From: Halichoerus grypus
Lineage: Eukaryota; Chordata; Mammalia; Carnivora; Phocidae
Assembly: GCF_964656455.1 (NCBI RefSeq)
Contig: NC_135715.1
Location: forward strand, 145,817,935-145,881,934
Direction: 5' to 3'
DNA length: 64,000 nucleotides
Below the pieces are notes generated by a model that did no database searches, was not told where the DNA came from, and saw only the letters and a list, made by a program, of their open reading frames with translations. A program made the position numbers and the translations under genes. Each line of letters begins with the position of its first letter. The first letter of the stretch is position 1. Shown piece by piece: positions 13,073 through 23,869 of this stretch.

Positions 13073-13787
13073 GTGATTCCAATAATTTAATATAAACATC
13101 ATCAGTATAAAATATTACTAACTTTTATAATTAAAAATAAATATTATGATGGTCTCTTCATCTGTGAAGGGGAGAACTATATTTTAAATGAATTCTATTA
13201 AAATGAATCCTTATTTTAAAAATCTAGTTATTATCATTACAAGATATAGAATTAAATAGGACATAATGTTGATTTAAGAGGTCATTAACAAGTCAAGAGA
13301 AGCTGTGATATTTGTGAAGGGGATAAAGAAGCTCAAGAAAGACAGTTTCTATAACATGCAAAGATGAGGAAGAAGAGAAGAAGTTGAATCACTTACTATA
13401 TGTCCCATCTTTGTTTCTGGTCATGGAAGATGTATGAAACAATTTCAAAATCCAAATGAATTCCCAAGTTTGATATTTCAGTTGATTAACAACTACCACT
13501 TATATTAGAAATGATAGAAAATCAGAATATATGGCTAATTCCATAATTTTATTTAATCTGCTAATGTATGAATCTAAGTGCAGAGTTAGAATCACAGAAT
13601 AATATATTTAATCATCCACAAGAGATGCTCTCATGGAAAAAGCACCAATCAAGATATAGTAATTCAAAGAACTAATCTTATAAAAACTGAATGTTTAGTT
13701 GTTTTTCTAAAATTAAATAATGTGAGAAGTTACCACCAGAAAAATGACACAAGTGCACATAGAAAGTCGGCAACATGCATTTCATTC

Positions 13788-13974
13788 TTTTTTTTTTTTA
13801 AGATTTTATTTATTTATTTGAAAGAAAGTGACAGAGAACGAGCAGGGGAGGGGCAGAGGGAGAGGCGACTCCTCTATGAGCAGGGAGCCTGATGCGGGAC
13901 TCAATCCCAGGACCCTGGGATCATGACCCGAGCCAAAGGCAGATGCTTAACCGACTAAGCCACCCAGGCACCCT
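13788..13974 (-). mobile_element. CAN-SINE, minus orientation
   Basis: It starts with the poly-T complement of the A-tail, then 'aagattttatttatttattt', a GA-rich block, 'gggatcatgaccc' and 'ccacccaggcaccc'. The TSD is atgcatttcattct at 13774-13787 and atgcattgcattct at 13975-13988 (one mismatch). Full length. Confidence 0.95.
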
Positions 13975-14356
13975 ATGCATTGCATTCTGTAATATTTCAA
14001 AAGTTAGGTTTCCATTTGATTGAGCCTTATAATTTAAGAACTGCAAGAGAGTTTAGAAATCATTTATCTATTTCAGTGGCTTTTAAACTACCCACAGTAG
14101 AGCACAAAGATTTCACAAAGGAGACATCAGAATATGATATTGATATTCATTGGGTGCCTCTAGGTCCTCTGCATATCTACTTTATATCCCACATATATTG
14201 AAATTTTGTGTGAGATTTTATTTGGAAAAAGAAGAGTTTTAGCTGCTTTAAAAAAAGAGTGAAAATTCAGATTTAATTTGGGCCTATTTTATGTCAGGTG
14301 TGAGAAATTAACAGTCATTCCAGTCAAGTTCACACACTGGTTAATTCAAACCAAGA

Positions 14357-14592
14357 CTAAGTCTTCTAAAAGTGCTAAATTCTGGGGCGCCTGGGTGACT
14401 CAGTTAAGCATCCGACTCTTGATCTCAGCTCAGGTCTTAATCTCAGGATCATGAGTTCAAGCCCTGTGTTGGGCTCCATGCTGGGTGTGGAGCCTATTTA
14501 AAAAAGAAAAAAAAAAAAGTGTTAAGTTCTTTCAACTGCATACCTCTGCTGTTTGTGTGGATTTGAAGACCTAAGTCTTCTAAAAGTGCTAA
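14357..14592. repeat. 22-bp exact direct repeat either side of a SINE
   Basis: The 22-bp block beginning ctaagtcttc and ending agtgctaa occurs at 14357-14378 and again at 14571-14592. Without the SINE the copies are about 80 bp apart. They are too far apart to be the SINE's own TSD, so this is a separate local duplication, of unknown order relative to the SINE. Confidence 0.8.
14384..14517 (+). mobile_element. CAN-SINE, older subfamily, shortened
   Basis: Head 'ggggcgcctgggtgactcag', body with 'atctcaggatcatgagttc' and 'tgggtgtggagcc', then directly an A-rich tail. The CT-rich middle block is missing. The probable TSD is aagtgctaaattct ending at 14383, against aagtgttaagttct at 14517-14530 (two mismatches), which suits an older insertion. 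It sits inside a local duplication (see 14357-14592). Confidence 0.9.
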
Positions 14593-14599
14593 GATAACA

Positions 14600-16130
14600 T
14601 TCTTCGCACTACACCATAATAATATATACAGAATATACAATCTAGTTTGTGGTATGAAGAATGTGAACAGTTTAACCATTATAAAAGGTTAATATCCTTA
14701 AAGTTTGTAAGTTAAGTTTAATCTTAATACCCAAAGTTTATTTCTGTAGGTAGGGAAATTATAACCTTGGTAACTTCTCTTTTAAAGCTAAAAAAAAATG
14801 TTTCAATCACATTACTGAAAAAGAAATATACCACCACCATCATAATCACTCAGCAGCCTAAAAATAAAAGGTTCTCGTTGGCTGAGACAACCTGTTCTGC
14901 CTAAATCTTTGTACCTTCATCTCTTTTGAGAGGGAAAGATTAAATGATATTAAATAAATGATCCTTTTCAGTCTATATCATTTAGGATGCTTTATACTGC
15001 AAATGATAGGAAATGTTCATTTAAATTGGCCTCATGAGTCAAGAAATTTATTACTCCACATAATAGAAAATGCAGATATATGGTAGACTCTGAGGTTTGA
15101 GGACTCAGCAGCTCAAGTATGTCATGTGTAACCCAAGTTTCATTCTCTCTCTCAGTTTGGTATTCTCAGGGCTGGAGATATTCTTGGCAGGAAAATAGAT
15201 ATCTGAAGAAGATCTGCTTGCCATATCTAGACCCAATAATGTCCACAGGTAGAGGGAAAAATACATTTTCTTATGATTTTCTCATAGAAGATAATGTTTT
15301 TGTAGAAGCAACCCAGCTGACTTGCTGTCATGACTGATAGATTAGGGTTGGCTCATGTGAATATTCTTGTACCACTCATTGGCAAAGAAAATGAACTGAG
15401 CCAACCATGCCCACCCTTCGGACTAGATATAAGTTCACATTACCACGAAACACATAATTATGTGCATGGTGCATGGAGGTGGACACCTGAATAAAATTGG
15501 GAATCTGTGACTACAGAGAGGGCAGGACTGGATGATCATTAGGGAAATATCCATGTCCACTACACAATGCTCACAACATATGGCTGTATTTATAATCCGT
15601 AATTATCAATGGTAATGAGATCAGACAAAGTAAAACTAATCTGAATTTGAATAGAGTCCTCAAATATCATTCTAGGAATTCTTACCCAAGCCTTCTCTAA
15701 CCATTTAAACCTTTGTTAGAATCAGTTTAAAAATAACAGAACAGATTTGCATTGATAATACTAATCTGAATGCTTTCAATGAGTTAAATATTTAGGCATC
15801 ATGATGCTTAATGATGCATTGATTACAGAGAAAATGAAATGCTGAATCTTAGTAACCAAATGACCTCAGGAAATTGGCACTGAAAATGACCAGAGCTATC
15901 GCCAAACTGCAAACCTCACTGTTTGTTTGGACTTGAAGCCTTGAGCCAGCTCTTAGAGCAGCACGACTTAAATAGTTCCATTAAGGAACCCAGTGTAACA
16001 CTAAGTGGCATGTCAGGATGTCCAAAAATGTAGTCCTGAGAATCAGTCTAATGTTGCCATGATCATCGCACAAAATAATGCCACTGAGCAGATCAGATGA
16101 GGGCTGCTAAGATATAAAATAGAAAGTTAC
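14600..16130. other. Mostly unclassified; possible old repeat at 14970-15420
   Basis: The block at about 14970-15420 ('aggatgctttatactgcaaa', 'aagaaatttattactccaca', 'acttgctgtcatgactgat') resembles a dispersed ancient mammalian repeat whose name I cannot assign. It may share its type with 60490-60600. No gene-like features elsewhere. Confidence 0.35.
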
Positions 16131-16356
16131 AAACAATGATAAACAACATTTATTGAATGCTTATTTTGTGGTGCCAGCTCTAAGTGAACTAAAAATCTAC
16201 AACCAATATAGAAGTCGGTTGCTTCTATTAATGTTGTCATCCTCATTTTATAGACAAGAAAATGAGTCAGGGAAAGGGTAAGAAAGCCACGTGGTTAGTA
16301 AGTAGCAGAGTTTGTAATCCCATTCCAAAAACATGGCACCAGAGCCCACACACTCT

Positions 16357-16535
16357 TTTTTTTCTTTTTTTTTTTTTAAGATTTTATTTATTCATAAGAG
16401 ACAGAGAGAGAGGCAGAGGGAGAAGCAGGCTCCCCACTGAGCAGGGAGCCCGATGCAGGACTCGTTCCCAACACCCTGGGATCATGACCTGAGCCAAAGG
16501 CAGACACTTTAACCATCTGAGCCACCCGGGTGCCT
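16357..16535 (-). mobile_element. CAN-SINE, minus orientation, first of a nested pair
   Basis: T-rich start with one C interruption, 'aagattttatttattcataa', GA-rich block, 'gggatcatgacctgagcc' and 'ccacccgggtgcc'. It is bounded by gagcccacacactct at 16342-16356 and 16536-16550. It belongs to the 'caccctgggatcatgacc' body type, different from its neighbour at 16551. Confidence 0.96.
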
Positions 16536-16550
16536 GAGCCCACACACTCT

Positions 16551-16742
16551 TTTTTTTTTTTTTTTTTTTAAGATTTTATTTATTTATTTGAGAGAGAGAG
16601 CATGAGAGGGGGGAGGGTCAGAGGGAGAAGCAGACTCCCTGCCGAGCAGGGAGCCTGATACGGGACTCGATCCCTGAACTCCAGGATCATGACCTGAGCC
16701 GAAGGCAGTCGCTTAACCAACTGAGCCACCCAGGCGCCCTGA
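16551..16742 (-). mobile_element. CAN-SINE, minus orientation, second of a nested pair
   Basis: Poly-T start, 'aagattttatttatttattt', 'gagcatgagagg', 'actccaggatcatgacc' and 'ccacccaggcgccc'. It is bounded by the same 15-bp word gagcccacacactct at 16536-16550 and 16743-16757, so one target word now occurs three times. The body type is the 'ggactccaggatc' subfamily seen also at 5.8, 22.9 and 63.0 kb. Confidence 0.96.
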
Positions 16743-16789
16743 GAGCCCACACACTCTTAAACACTATGCTATCGTGCCTCTGATGGAGA

Positions 16790-19700
16790 TGCGAGAAAGA
16801 AGAAACACGTAATTTTAATACAAGAACTGGCTTCACATCCACAAAGAGAAAGGGACTAACACACCTACTTAAGAAAGAATCTGGGAAGTTGGATTATTTT
16901 TTATTCTAGAAGATAAAAAATGAATTTATATAAAATATTTTAGTATATTATTTAAATAGTGACTTTTTTTCTGTTTGCAGTATAAGTATGTGCTTATTTA
17001 TACTGCTCAGTGAAATCTTTTGAAACCGTGTTGCTTCAGTTCATTTCCAGACTACATAGTTCATAGAGAATATGGAAATAAACTTGGTGTAATTCTATAA
17101 GAATAACATCAGTATTCCAAAATCAAATTTATAAACTTAATTTAAATCTGGGTCATTTTTTTCCTAAAAATAATGTCCAGCATTTTTATTAGATGTATAG
17201 TTGGCCTAATGAATGCGTAAGTGTTCTTGTTAAATGCATAAGTGACTGAATAATTAATAAATTTCACTTAGATTGGTAGAATATACTTGTCAGTCCTGCA
17301 GTTTTCCATTATATCTATTGAAAAATATTTTCTTTATAGAAACTAGTATTCAGGACACTTGAGGTTCATATAAATCCATAACCATTCCAAGGCTCTGGAC
17401 AGCCTGCAATCAAAATGGAACACTGAGAATCATATGAAGTATATTTGAAAGTGAAATAAATGATTGACAGTAGATAATAAAGAACATATATATCTGATTT
17501 ATGCTTAAATCAAGAAGGGAAAACTTAAGAAATGACATCAGGGCAGCCACAAATTTCACCCTGTAAATCCATTGAGAAGCAGCCTTCAATAACAAAGACC
17601 AGCTGAAGACAGCAGTTTCTGAAAACAAAATCAACAGAAAGTTTAAACTGGTAGAAACTGCCATTGGAAAATCCGTGTGAGAGGACAGTTGACATGTGGT
17701 GTTGTCTAAACCAAGTCAGAACTGCATTAACAGCAAACCTGTAAAAATTCTAAACAGTGGGTGAATGTGTGTATACAATTTGGAAAGTACCGTTGGTCGC
17801 ATGTTAACCTAGAAGAGATAAAGAAGGGGATGATGTGCAGTGTTTGCCTTTTTATGATGGTATATAAATTAATGTAAATCAGTGATCAAATCCTCCCCAA
17901 ATCAATAGTGTCACAGTAAATAGAATACCAAGAGCACAAAAATGGTTATCACAGTAGAATAGAGCCAAAGACATTTCAGCGTTTCTAGGGTAAATTTTTA
18001 GGGAATAACTAGAAAGATACATTATAAGACAATATAGAAAAGCAAGAGTCCTTTGCATCCTGCTAAACTATATGTTTTATTTCTCTCAATCATTAATTTT
18101 TCCAAAATAATTTGTAAGTATTCCTTTTTTTTCCCTTCAGATTGTATTTTAGTTATTTTATACTGTTGCCTGAAGTCATTGGTAAGAGGGTAAATTAATG
18201 TCAAGCTTCGATTCGAATTAGGCTAGCTGTTTTGCCTGCCAGTCCTTACAGTCTTACTATGCCTTAGAAACATTTCATCAAAAGGGGAAAAAAAAGGAGG
18301 GGGAGTTTAGTCCCACTGGATTTCTAGATAATCAAGTGGGCATTAACAAATTGATTTTTTCAGAAATCAGGTTCTTTTTTTTCTCCCACTTACTATCATA
18401 AAAATCTGAAGGCAAATGAAATATAATAAATTCATAGGACAGTCTCCCTGGGAAAATGCTATTAGTGCAGAATTGCTGACCACGAACAAATTACTGCAAT
18501 TAGAGTTACCGGAGTGGCATTGTAAGGCCAATCTACCTCACTGAAGATATGTAATTCCAGAATTTGTGTTCCTTACATTAATATTAAGACTCACTGAATG
18601 AATAAAGGGAGATATTTAATGATTATTCATTTGATAGGGTGACTTGGTGTCAAAAGGTGTTCCTCAGAGTTTAGATTCTTGTAAATCTGGTGTAATTATA
18701 TGTCCTTTGGGAAATTCAACTACATCTCTATCTTAAAATAAGAGCTACAAGGAAAATCACTCTTTTTAAGCTAGTTGTAGAATAAAAACTGCTCTTAAAG
18801 AATCTTGAGTTTTTCACTGCTAACATATCTGCCTAAATCCATACATACTAATATATTTTAATTATAGTCAAGAACTGCATGGACCCTTAATCTGTGATAA
18901 TCTTCAGTAGTCTTTCTCAAGTTTTGATTTGATGAGATAATTGAAAAATTGAAACTGTTTAAAAACTGTCACATACCATGGAGATACGAATTTACAGGAA
19001 AGAAACTGAAAGGATCAAGAACAAATCAGAAGAATTACAGAAATCAGAATACTACTAGGCTCCAATGATGATAACAGGAGAGTGAGAGCTCTCTAAAATT
19101 CATATAATGCCCTCTCTCTATTTATCTCTCTCTTTCATCTATCATCTTTCTATCTACCTACCTAATCATCTATCTACAGATATGTATAGTATATAACTCA
19201 TTTTAGCTAAACCCTCAACAATGAAACTTAGACTGAACTGAATGTAATAATGTAGAATTACAAATATCTTAGAGAAAATGTTACAATTTAAAAAAAATAG
19301 ATTATCATTATAAAAATAACTTCTCTTTTAGTACTTGATAGTTTCTCACATCATCATCTTTTGAATTATCTTTTCAAATCTGAATTATTAGCTTAGATAA
19401 AGATCTAGAATCAATTTTCATCAAACTTTTCAGGAAGAATTGTACAATAGATGACAGAATTAGAGTCAAAGAGTATCTCCAAAGACAAAAAATAAGTTCC
19501 AAATAATATGGTGAATTTTAACAAGAATAAATATAGGCTCTAGTATTTTGCTTCAATAAATCAGTTTTATGACTTTGGCTACTGTAGATTCAATTTAAAG
19601 AGCAGAATGTGTCTGGTAGAATGGCTTTTTCCAATTAAGAAACATACCCCAAATTTATAAAAATTTGTATAAACATGGCGCACTTCTGCCGTTAATCAGC

Positions 19701-19950
19701 TTCTAGTGTATTGGAAGATACAGAGAGAAAAGGACAACACAGTAGAGTGTGGCCATGTCTGTGAAATGATCAGGGTTATCTGCAGAGAAGGCATACCTCA
19801 CCCTGATTGGCAGGAAGAAGAAATGCCTCCCAGGAGTGATAACACTCAACCTGTTTTAACAGTGCATCTTGGCTATAATAAGCTATATGGAAGAGACAAA
19901 TGCGAATTAATATTGGAAAAGTAGAGAGGCTGTTGATCATCAGAGTCCCA
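16790..19950. other. Unclassified AT-rich intergenic sequence
   Basis: No gene, RNA or clear transposon. It contains a polypurine run at about 18280-18306, TCTA-type simple repeats at about 19110-19185, and short chance open frames (17410-17664 and 18022-18204 minus, 19706-19924 plus) without homology that I recognise. Confidence 0.5.
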
Positions 19951-19954
19951 GTAT

Positions 19955-20585
19955 GGAATGCAAAAGTGTTGGCCTTTATCCTTTGAGTGATGACAAAGTT
20001 TTTGTGATATTTAAGCTGTACAAGTGTACTAAATAAGCATCATGATGAAACTTAGAAGTACATGCTTATTTCAAAATCACTGAATTTTCAGTACAAACTA
20101 CTTTGTTTTATTTCAAAGATGTGAAAAGTATGAACTGTGATTCCTCACATTAAGGACCTTAAGGAGAGTTGTAGGGGTAACATCTTCTCAAATTTTAATA
20201 CATTTAAGATAAGTTGATAGCTGATAAGTGAATCCAGAATAATTATTGGGATATAAAGAAGATTGAGAACACTACCAGACTGAGTTTCAGGAAGGCTTCA
20301 TAAAAGACACAGAAGTGAGTCCTCAAAGGATCGGTACGATGACCAAAGGAGAAACAGAGACATTGGGAAGGTAGTTCAAAATACAGTGTGTTGAAAAGAT
20401 GCTCAAAAGTTTAAGTTCATGTGGAAGAGTACTGGAAAAATAAATCAGAAGGGTAAGTTCATGTGGAAGAGTACTGGAAAAATAAATCAGAGAAAGTTTG
20501 GATAGTGAAATCCCTTTAATGAAAGAGTTAAAGGGTTTGGACTTTCATTAATAAAGTTTTTTGAAGAGAGAATGAAAAGTCCAAA
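19955..20585 (-). repeat. L2 LINE fragments, antisense
   Basis: The blocks 'ttggcctttatcctttga' (about 19970), 'tcaggaaggcttcataaaag' (about 20288) and 'gggtttggactttcatta' (about 20535) match the reverse complement of the L2 3' region. L2 is a CR1-clade LINE inactive since before the eutherian radiation. The second fragment contains the exact 42-bp tandem duplication at 20412-20491. Edges are approximate. Confidence 0.5.
20412..20491. repeat. Exact two-copy tandem duplication, 42-bp period
   Basis: A 38-bp block starting taagttcatgtggaagag and ending aaatcaga is present at 20412-20449 and 20454-20491 without mismatch, separated by 4 bp. Perfect identity in otherwise ageing sequence implies a recent event, or an assembly artefact. 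Confidence 0.95.
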
Positions 20586-20599
20586 TTAAATGGCTTAGC

Positions 20600-21825
20600 C
20601 TGGGTTCCTAAGAAAACATAGCCTGAGGCATAAATTTATCTGCTCTTATTTTCTTAGAGAGTGCATCTCAAAAGAACAGAAGTGAGGGGCAAGGGAGGAG
20701 AAAGAGCCAGAATTAAGCCAGTCACTTCTAAGTGGGATTAATACTCAATCCTTGAGAGGCACCCCGAGAAGCCATATAACATGCGTCAGGACTCTCCTCG
20801 TGGAGAGAAAGGAAAAAGTAAGAATAATGTAACCACCTCTTCTCAAATTACATTGGTTAAACATTCACCTTGTGAGCTGTTAATATCCCTGCTCTTCCAG
20901 ATTGTGAATTGGACAAGAAATTGAGGCAAAGTCAGATGTCACCTGTTTGAGTTTGCTCAGAGAGCCCAAACTAGAAGCAAGTGGTGCATACATGATGGTA
21001 GGAAATATATAGAAGATTTCTGATTTGATGATGTTTTATAAAAATTGACATGACAACATAATCAAGAAAAATATATTAAAGATGGAAAGATTAACTAGAA
21101 AAAAAATTTAGCTTATGTGGACACAGTAAAGACCTTTATTAGCATAGTAGTATTTGGAGTGGGAAGAAAAAAATTACTAGGAAAATGTGTAGGAAAAAAT
21201 AACACCAGGGCCTAGCAGGTGACCGGATATAGGATGATAGAAGACAACAAATAAGATACCATATTTTTAAAGCCTGGTTTGAATGGTGATACCATTCTCA
21301 TAGGAAATGTTTTTTGTTGTTGTTGTTGATTTTGTTTTCTCAGCATATGTTAATGTTAAATACACTTTAGAAATACAGAATTCAAAATGCGCTGTTTTCA
21401 TCAGTAACCATATTCTAACCATGCATATAGAAAGTTCAACTAAACAGATAATGTAGACTTATATTCTCATTTCTACATTTAGTAAATATATTTTCTGCTT
21501 CGGTCTCAGAGTGCAACTACAGCAACCTTAGTCATTTGTGTAGTAACCTAGGGAGTCAGGGAATGACTTTTCTCCAAAAGAGTAATGACATCTATTATTT
21601 CTGTTTTCCAGAAGTGTAGGATTATGCTGCATGATCAAAAGTTCATTTCAGAGAGTTTCTATGATATTTTTTAAGACAAAATAACTTCCCACCCTCCACA
21701 CAAACAATATCTATGAATTTTGACATATGAATATTTCACATTCAACCCAGAAAATTGGTTCAGAGCTTTGAAACAGAAAAGAATGGCTGTCATTGCATAA
21801 TATTAACTGAGCAACAAACTGATAA
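20600..21825. other. Unclassified intergenic sequence
   Basis: No recognisable gene, RNA or named repeat. A short GTT/TTG-rich simple stretch lies at about 21310-21330. Confidence 0.45.
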
Positions 21826-21829
21826 CTGA

Positions 21830-22620
21830 TATAACCTCTCTCCCTGACTACCTGACCACTTTGTTCATGAGCCTATTGGGCAAAGACAGGGGTGGCTGGG
21901 GAAAGAGACAGACTGGCATCCACAGAACAGGTCATCCTAGTCACTTGATAATTAAAATCCTCCTCTGCTGAAATGATTCTTTGATGGGCATTCATGTGGA
22001 ACACAAATGTCATCACATTTTTTGCCCATTCACAGAGAGCTATTCACATTCCTCTTCCCCAGATTTCCTTGTCACCAATTTTCCAGTCCCATCCCTTCCA
22101 AGTCCCTGACCATCCTGCCAAACCATTGGCCACAATTCATAAATCGGGTATGTAACCGCATGTCTGGCCATTTCGCTAGCCAAGCAAAATGAACAAGCAG
22201 GTGTGCTGCTCAAAGTTCTTCCCATTGGGAAGATTTCCCTTCATCGTGTTCTTCAGGGATGCTCTAGAAAGGGGCTGCTGTTCTATAAGCTGTCTACTTT
22301 CAGGACCTTGCATATCATGACAAACCATCTGCAAATCAGGCCCAAGTCTCTTCTTCCTCTGTCAACCAATTGAAGAGAAGTTCCTGGAAGGCCATAGGTT
22401 CACACTGAGAGAGAGAAGAGCATAGCAGGAGTATAGACCATGGGCATTTGGGCAGCTTTTTCAGGTAACTTAATTGTGCCTACAGGGCCTGCTTGTGCCT
22501 GCTTTCTTGTATAGCGCTTTCACTTAATGATGTAGTGCTGTTGTGCATGCCCAACCTAGGGCTTGGTGGGTCACACAGCTGGGCATCTGGCTTTGATGAC
22601 ATGTGGGTACACCAAGAATG
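21830..22620 (-). pseudogene. Decayed ERVL-type endogenous retrovirus pol fragment
   Basis: On the minus strand, short frames interrupted by frameshifts and stops carry the pattern I recognise from the RNase H and adjoining region of ERV-L pol. The best segments lie between about 21870 and 22230, and the related upstream part (towards RT) at about 22240-22600. In life pol would supply reverse transcription and integration. Here it is a fragment with no gag or env, several disabled frames and no attached LTR in matching orientation. The 61-codon frames at 22007-22192 (plus) and 22040-22225 (minus) are accidental pieces of it. Boundaries are approximate and the assignment rests on recognition, not alignment. 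Confidence 0.6.
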
Positions 22621-22624
22621 ACAT

Positions 22625-23095
22625 TCAAACTTCTTTATTTTAAGTCATTCCAAGACCTGCTTACTACTCCAATCCCCTCTTCCACTTCACACTCTTGAAA
22701 CTCTAGCCTTACTACCGTTGAGACTTCACAGGGCTGGTCCCCTCTTGTCAATCAGTTTTCAGCTCACGTGAACACCATCTTCCCAGACAGAACTTTCCTG
22801 AACACCAAATCCAATCTCCTTGTACACCCTGTCTGTTACTTCAACAATTTTGTTTTCTTTTTTTTTTTTTTTTCTTTTTTTTAAATTTATTTGAGAGAGA
22901 GAGAGAGAGAGCACAAGAGGGGGTAGGGTCAGAGGGAGAAGCAGACTCCCTGCTGAGCAAGGAGCCCGATGTGGGACTCGATCCCTGGACTCCAGGATCA
23001 CGACCTGAGCTGAAGGCAGTCCTTTAACCAACTGAGCTACCCAGGCGCCCAACAATTTTGTTTTCTTGAGAAATGTATCACCACATGGAATGACC
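22625..23095 (+). repeat. L2 LINE fragment, split by a SINE
   Basis: In sense: 'cattccaagacctgcttac', 'ctctagccttactaccgtt', 'gttttcagctcacgtgaaca', 'agacagaactttcctgaaca', 'tccaatctccttgtacaccc'. After the SINE, the block 'tatcaccacatggaatgacc' continues the L2 order. It is interrupted at 22860-23050. The element is diverged but collinear. Confidence 0.6.
22860..23050 (-). mobile_element. CAN-SINE, minus orientation
   Basis: Poly-T start, (GA)n block, 'ggactccaggatcacgacc', 'gagctacccaggcgccc'. The TSD is aacaattttgttttctt at 22843-22859 and 23051-23067, 17 bp and identical. Body type as the copies at 5.8, 16.6 and 63.0 kb. The longest open frame of the window (22759-23250 minus, 163 codons) reads straight through it, so that frame is not a real gene as a whole. 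Confidence 0.96.
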
Positions 23096-23098
23096 TTG

Positions 23099-23240
23099 TT
23101 AGTGTCTGCTGTGATACGGAAAGAGTTGATGAGGAGGCTTTGTGCTGCCATTTGGAGTATTGCCCGATTTCTCTTGGTGTGAAGGCTGGCCTCAGAACTG
23201 TCCAAGTCTGTTTTGACTCTCTGAAAGTAGTCTTTTACCT
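23099..23240 (-). other. Weak candidate exon or gene-fragment relic
   Basis: On the minus strand a pyrimidine-rich tract ending in 'cttgcttcttcag' precedes about 47 open codons with a balanced amino acid composition (for example VKDYFQRVKTDLDSSEAS). The open block is followed by 'acaaggtcattc', which offers a poor GT donor. I do not recognise the protein. It lies between an L2 fragment and an LTR, near an ERVL relic, so a decayed retroviral or processed-gene piece is at least as likely as an exon. No start codon or partner exon is seen. Confidence 0.15.
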
Positions 23241-23318
23241 GAAGAAGCAAGTTCTCTTAGGATCTTCTTTTACCTTCACAAATGAATCCAAGTACTATAG
23301 ATAATGAAGATATATTGG

Positions 23319-23861
23319 TGTAATGGTTAATTTTATGTGTAAACTTAACTGGGCCAAGGGATGCCCGAATATCTGGTTAAACATTATTCCTGGGTGTGTC
23401 TGTGTGGGTGTCTCTGGAAAGCATTAGCATTTGAATTGGTCTGCTGAGTAAAGCAGATGGCTCTCCACAATGTGGGTGGGCACCATCCAATCCCTTGAGG
23501 GCCTGAATAGAACAAAAAGACAGAGGAATGTTGAACTCTCTCTCTCTCTCTCTCTCTCTCTGCCTGATTGCTTGAGCTAGACATTAGTCTTCTACCTTCA
23601 GCACTCCTGGTTCTCAGTCCTTAAGGCTGGAATCTACACCTTTGGCTCTATGGTATTCAATCCTTCAAACTACACAACTGATTTTCCTGGGGTTCAAGCT
23701 TGCAGATGGCAGATCATGGGACTTCTCAGCCTTCATAATCATGTGAGCCAATGCCTTATAATAAATCTCTTTATTTATGAGAAAAAATACATATATATAC
23801 ATATATATATCTCCTCTATGATTTTGTTGATTGTCTTTTTCTGCAAAACCCAACTAACACA
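23319..23861 (+). repeat. ERVL/MaLR-type LTR, complete, with 5-bp TSD
   Basis: A 543-bp unit beginning tgtaatggttaattttatgt and ending in 'ctaacaca' (TG...CA ends). It is flanked by attgg at 23314-23318 and 23862-23866; 5-bp duplications are normal for the ERVL/MaLR class. A polyadenylation signal AATAAA lies near 23760 in the sense of the LTR, and 'gtgagccaatgccttataat' precedes it. Internal (TC)n at about 23537-23561 and (AT)n-type expansion near 23789-23811 have enlarged it. It is a solo LTR: no internal sequence adjoins. The exact subfamily is not certain. Confidence 0.8.
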
Positions 23862-23869
23862 ATTGGAAA

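Larger units (their letters stand above)
16140..16785 (-). repeat. MIR SINE, near full length, antisense, carrying two SINEs
   Basis: Plus-strand order is the reverse complement of MIR: 'aacatttattgaatgcttat', 'ctcattttatagacaagaaa', 'gtagcagagtttgtaatcc', 'agagcccacacactct', then, beyond two inserted CAN-SINEs, 'taaacactatgctatcgtgc'. Removing 16357-16742 restores a continuous MIR of about 260 bp. This is one of the best preserved MIRs in the window. Confidence 0.88.

Noticed and set aside
22759..23250. Longest open frame in the window (163 codons, minus)
   Set aside because: About 190 bp of it is a CAN-SINE with clear target duplications, and more is an L2 fragment. Only the first 47 or so codons are kept as a weak separate candidate.
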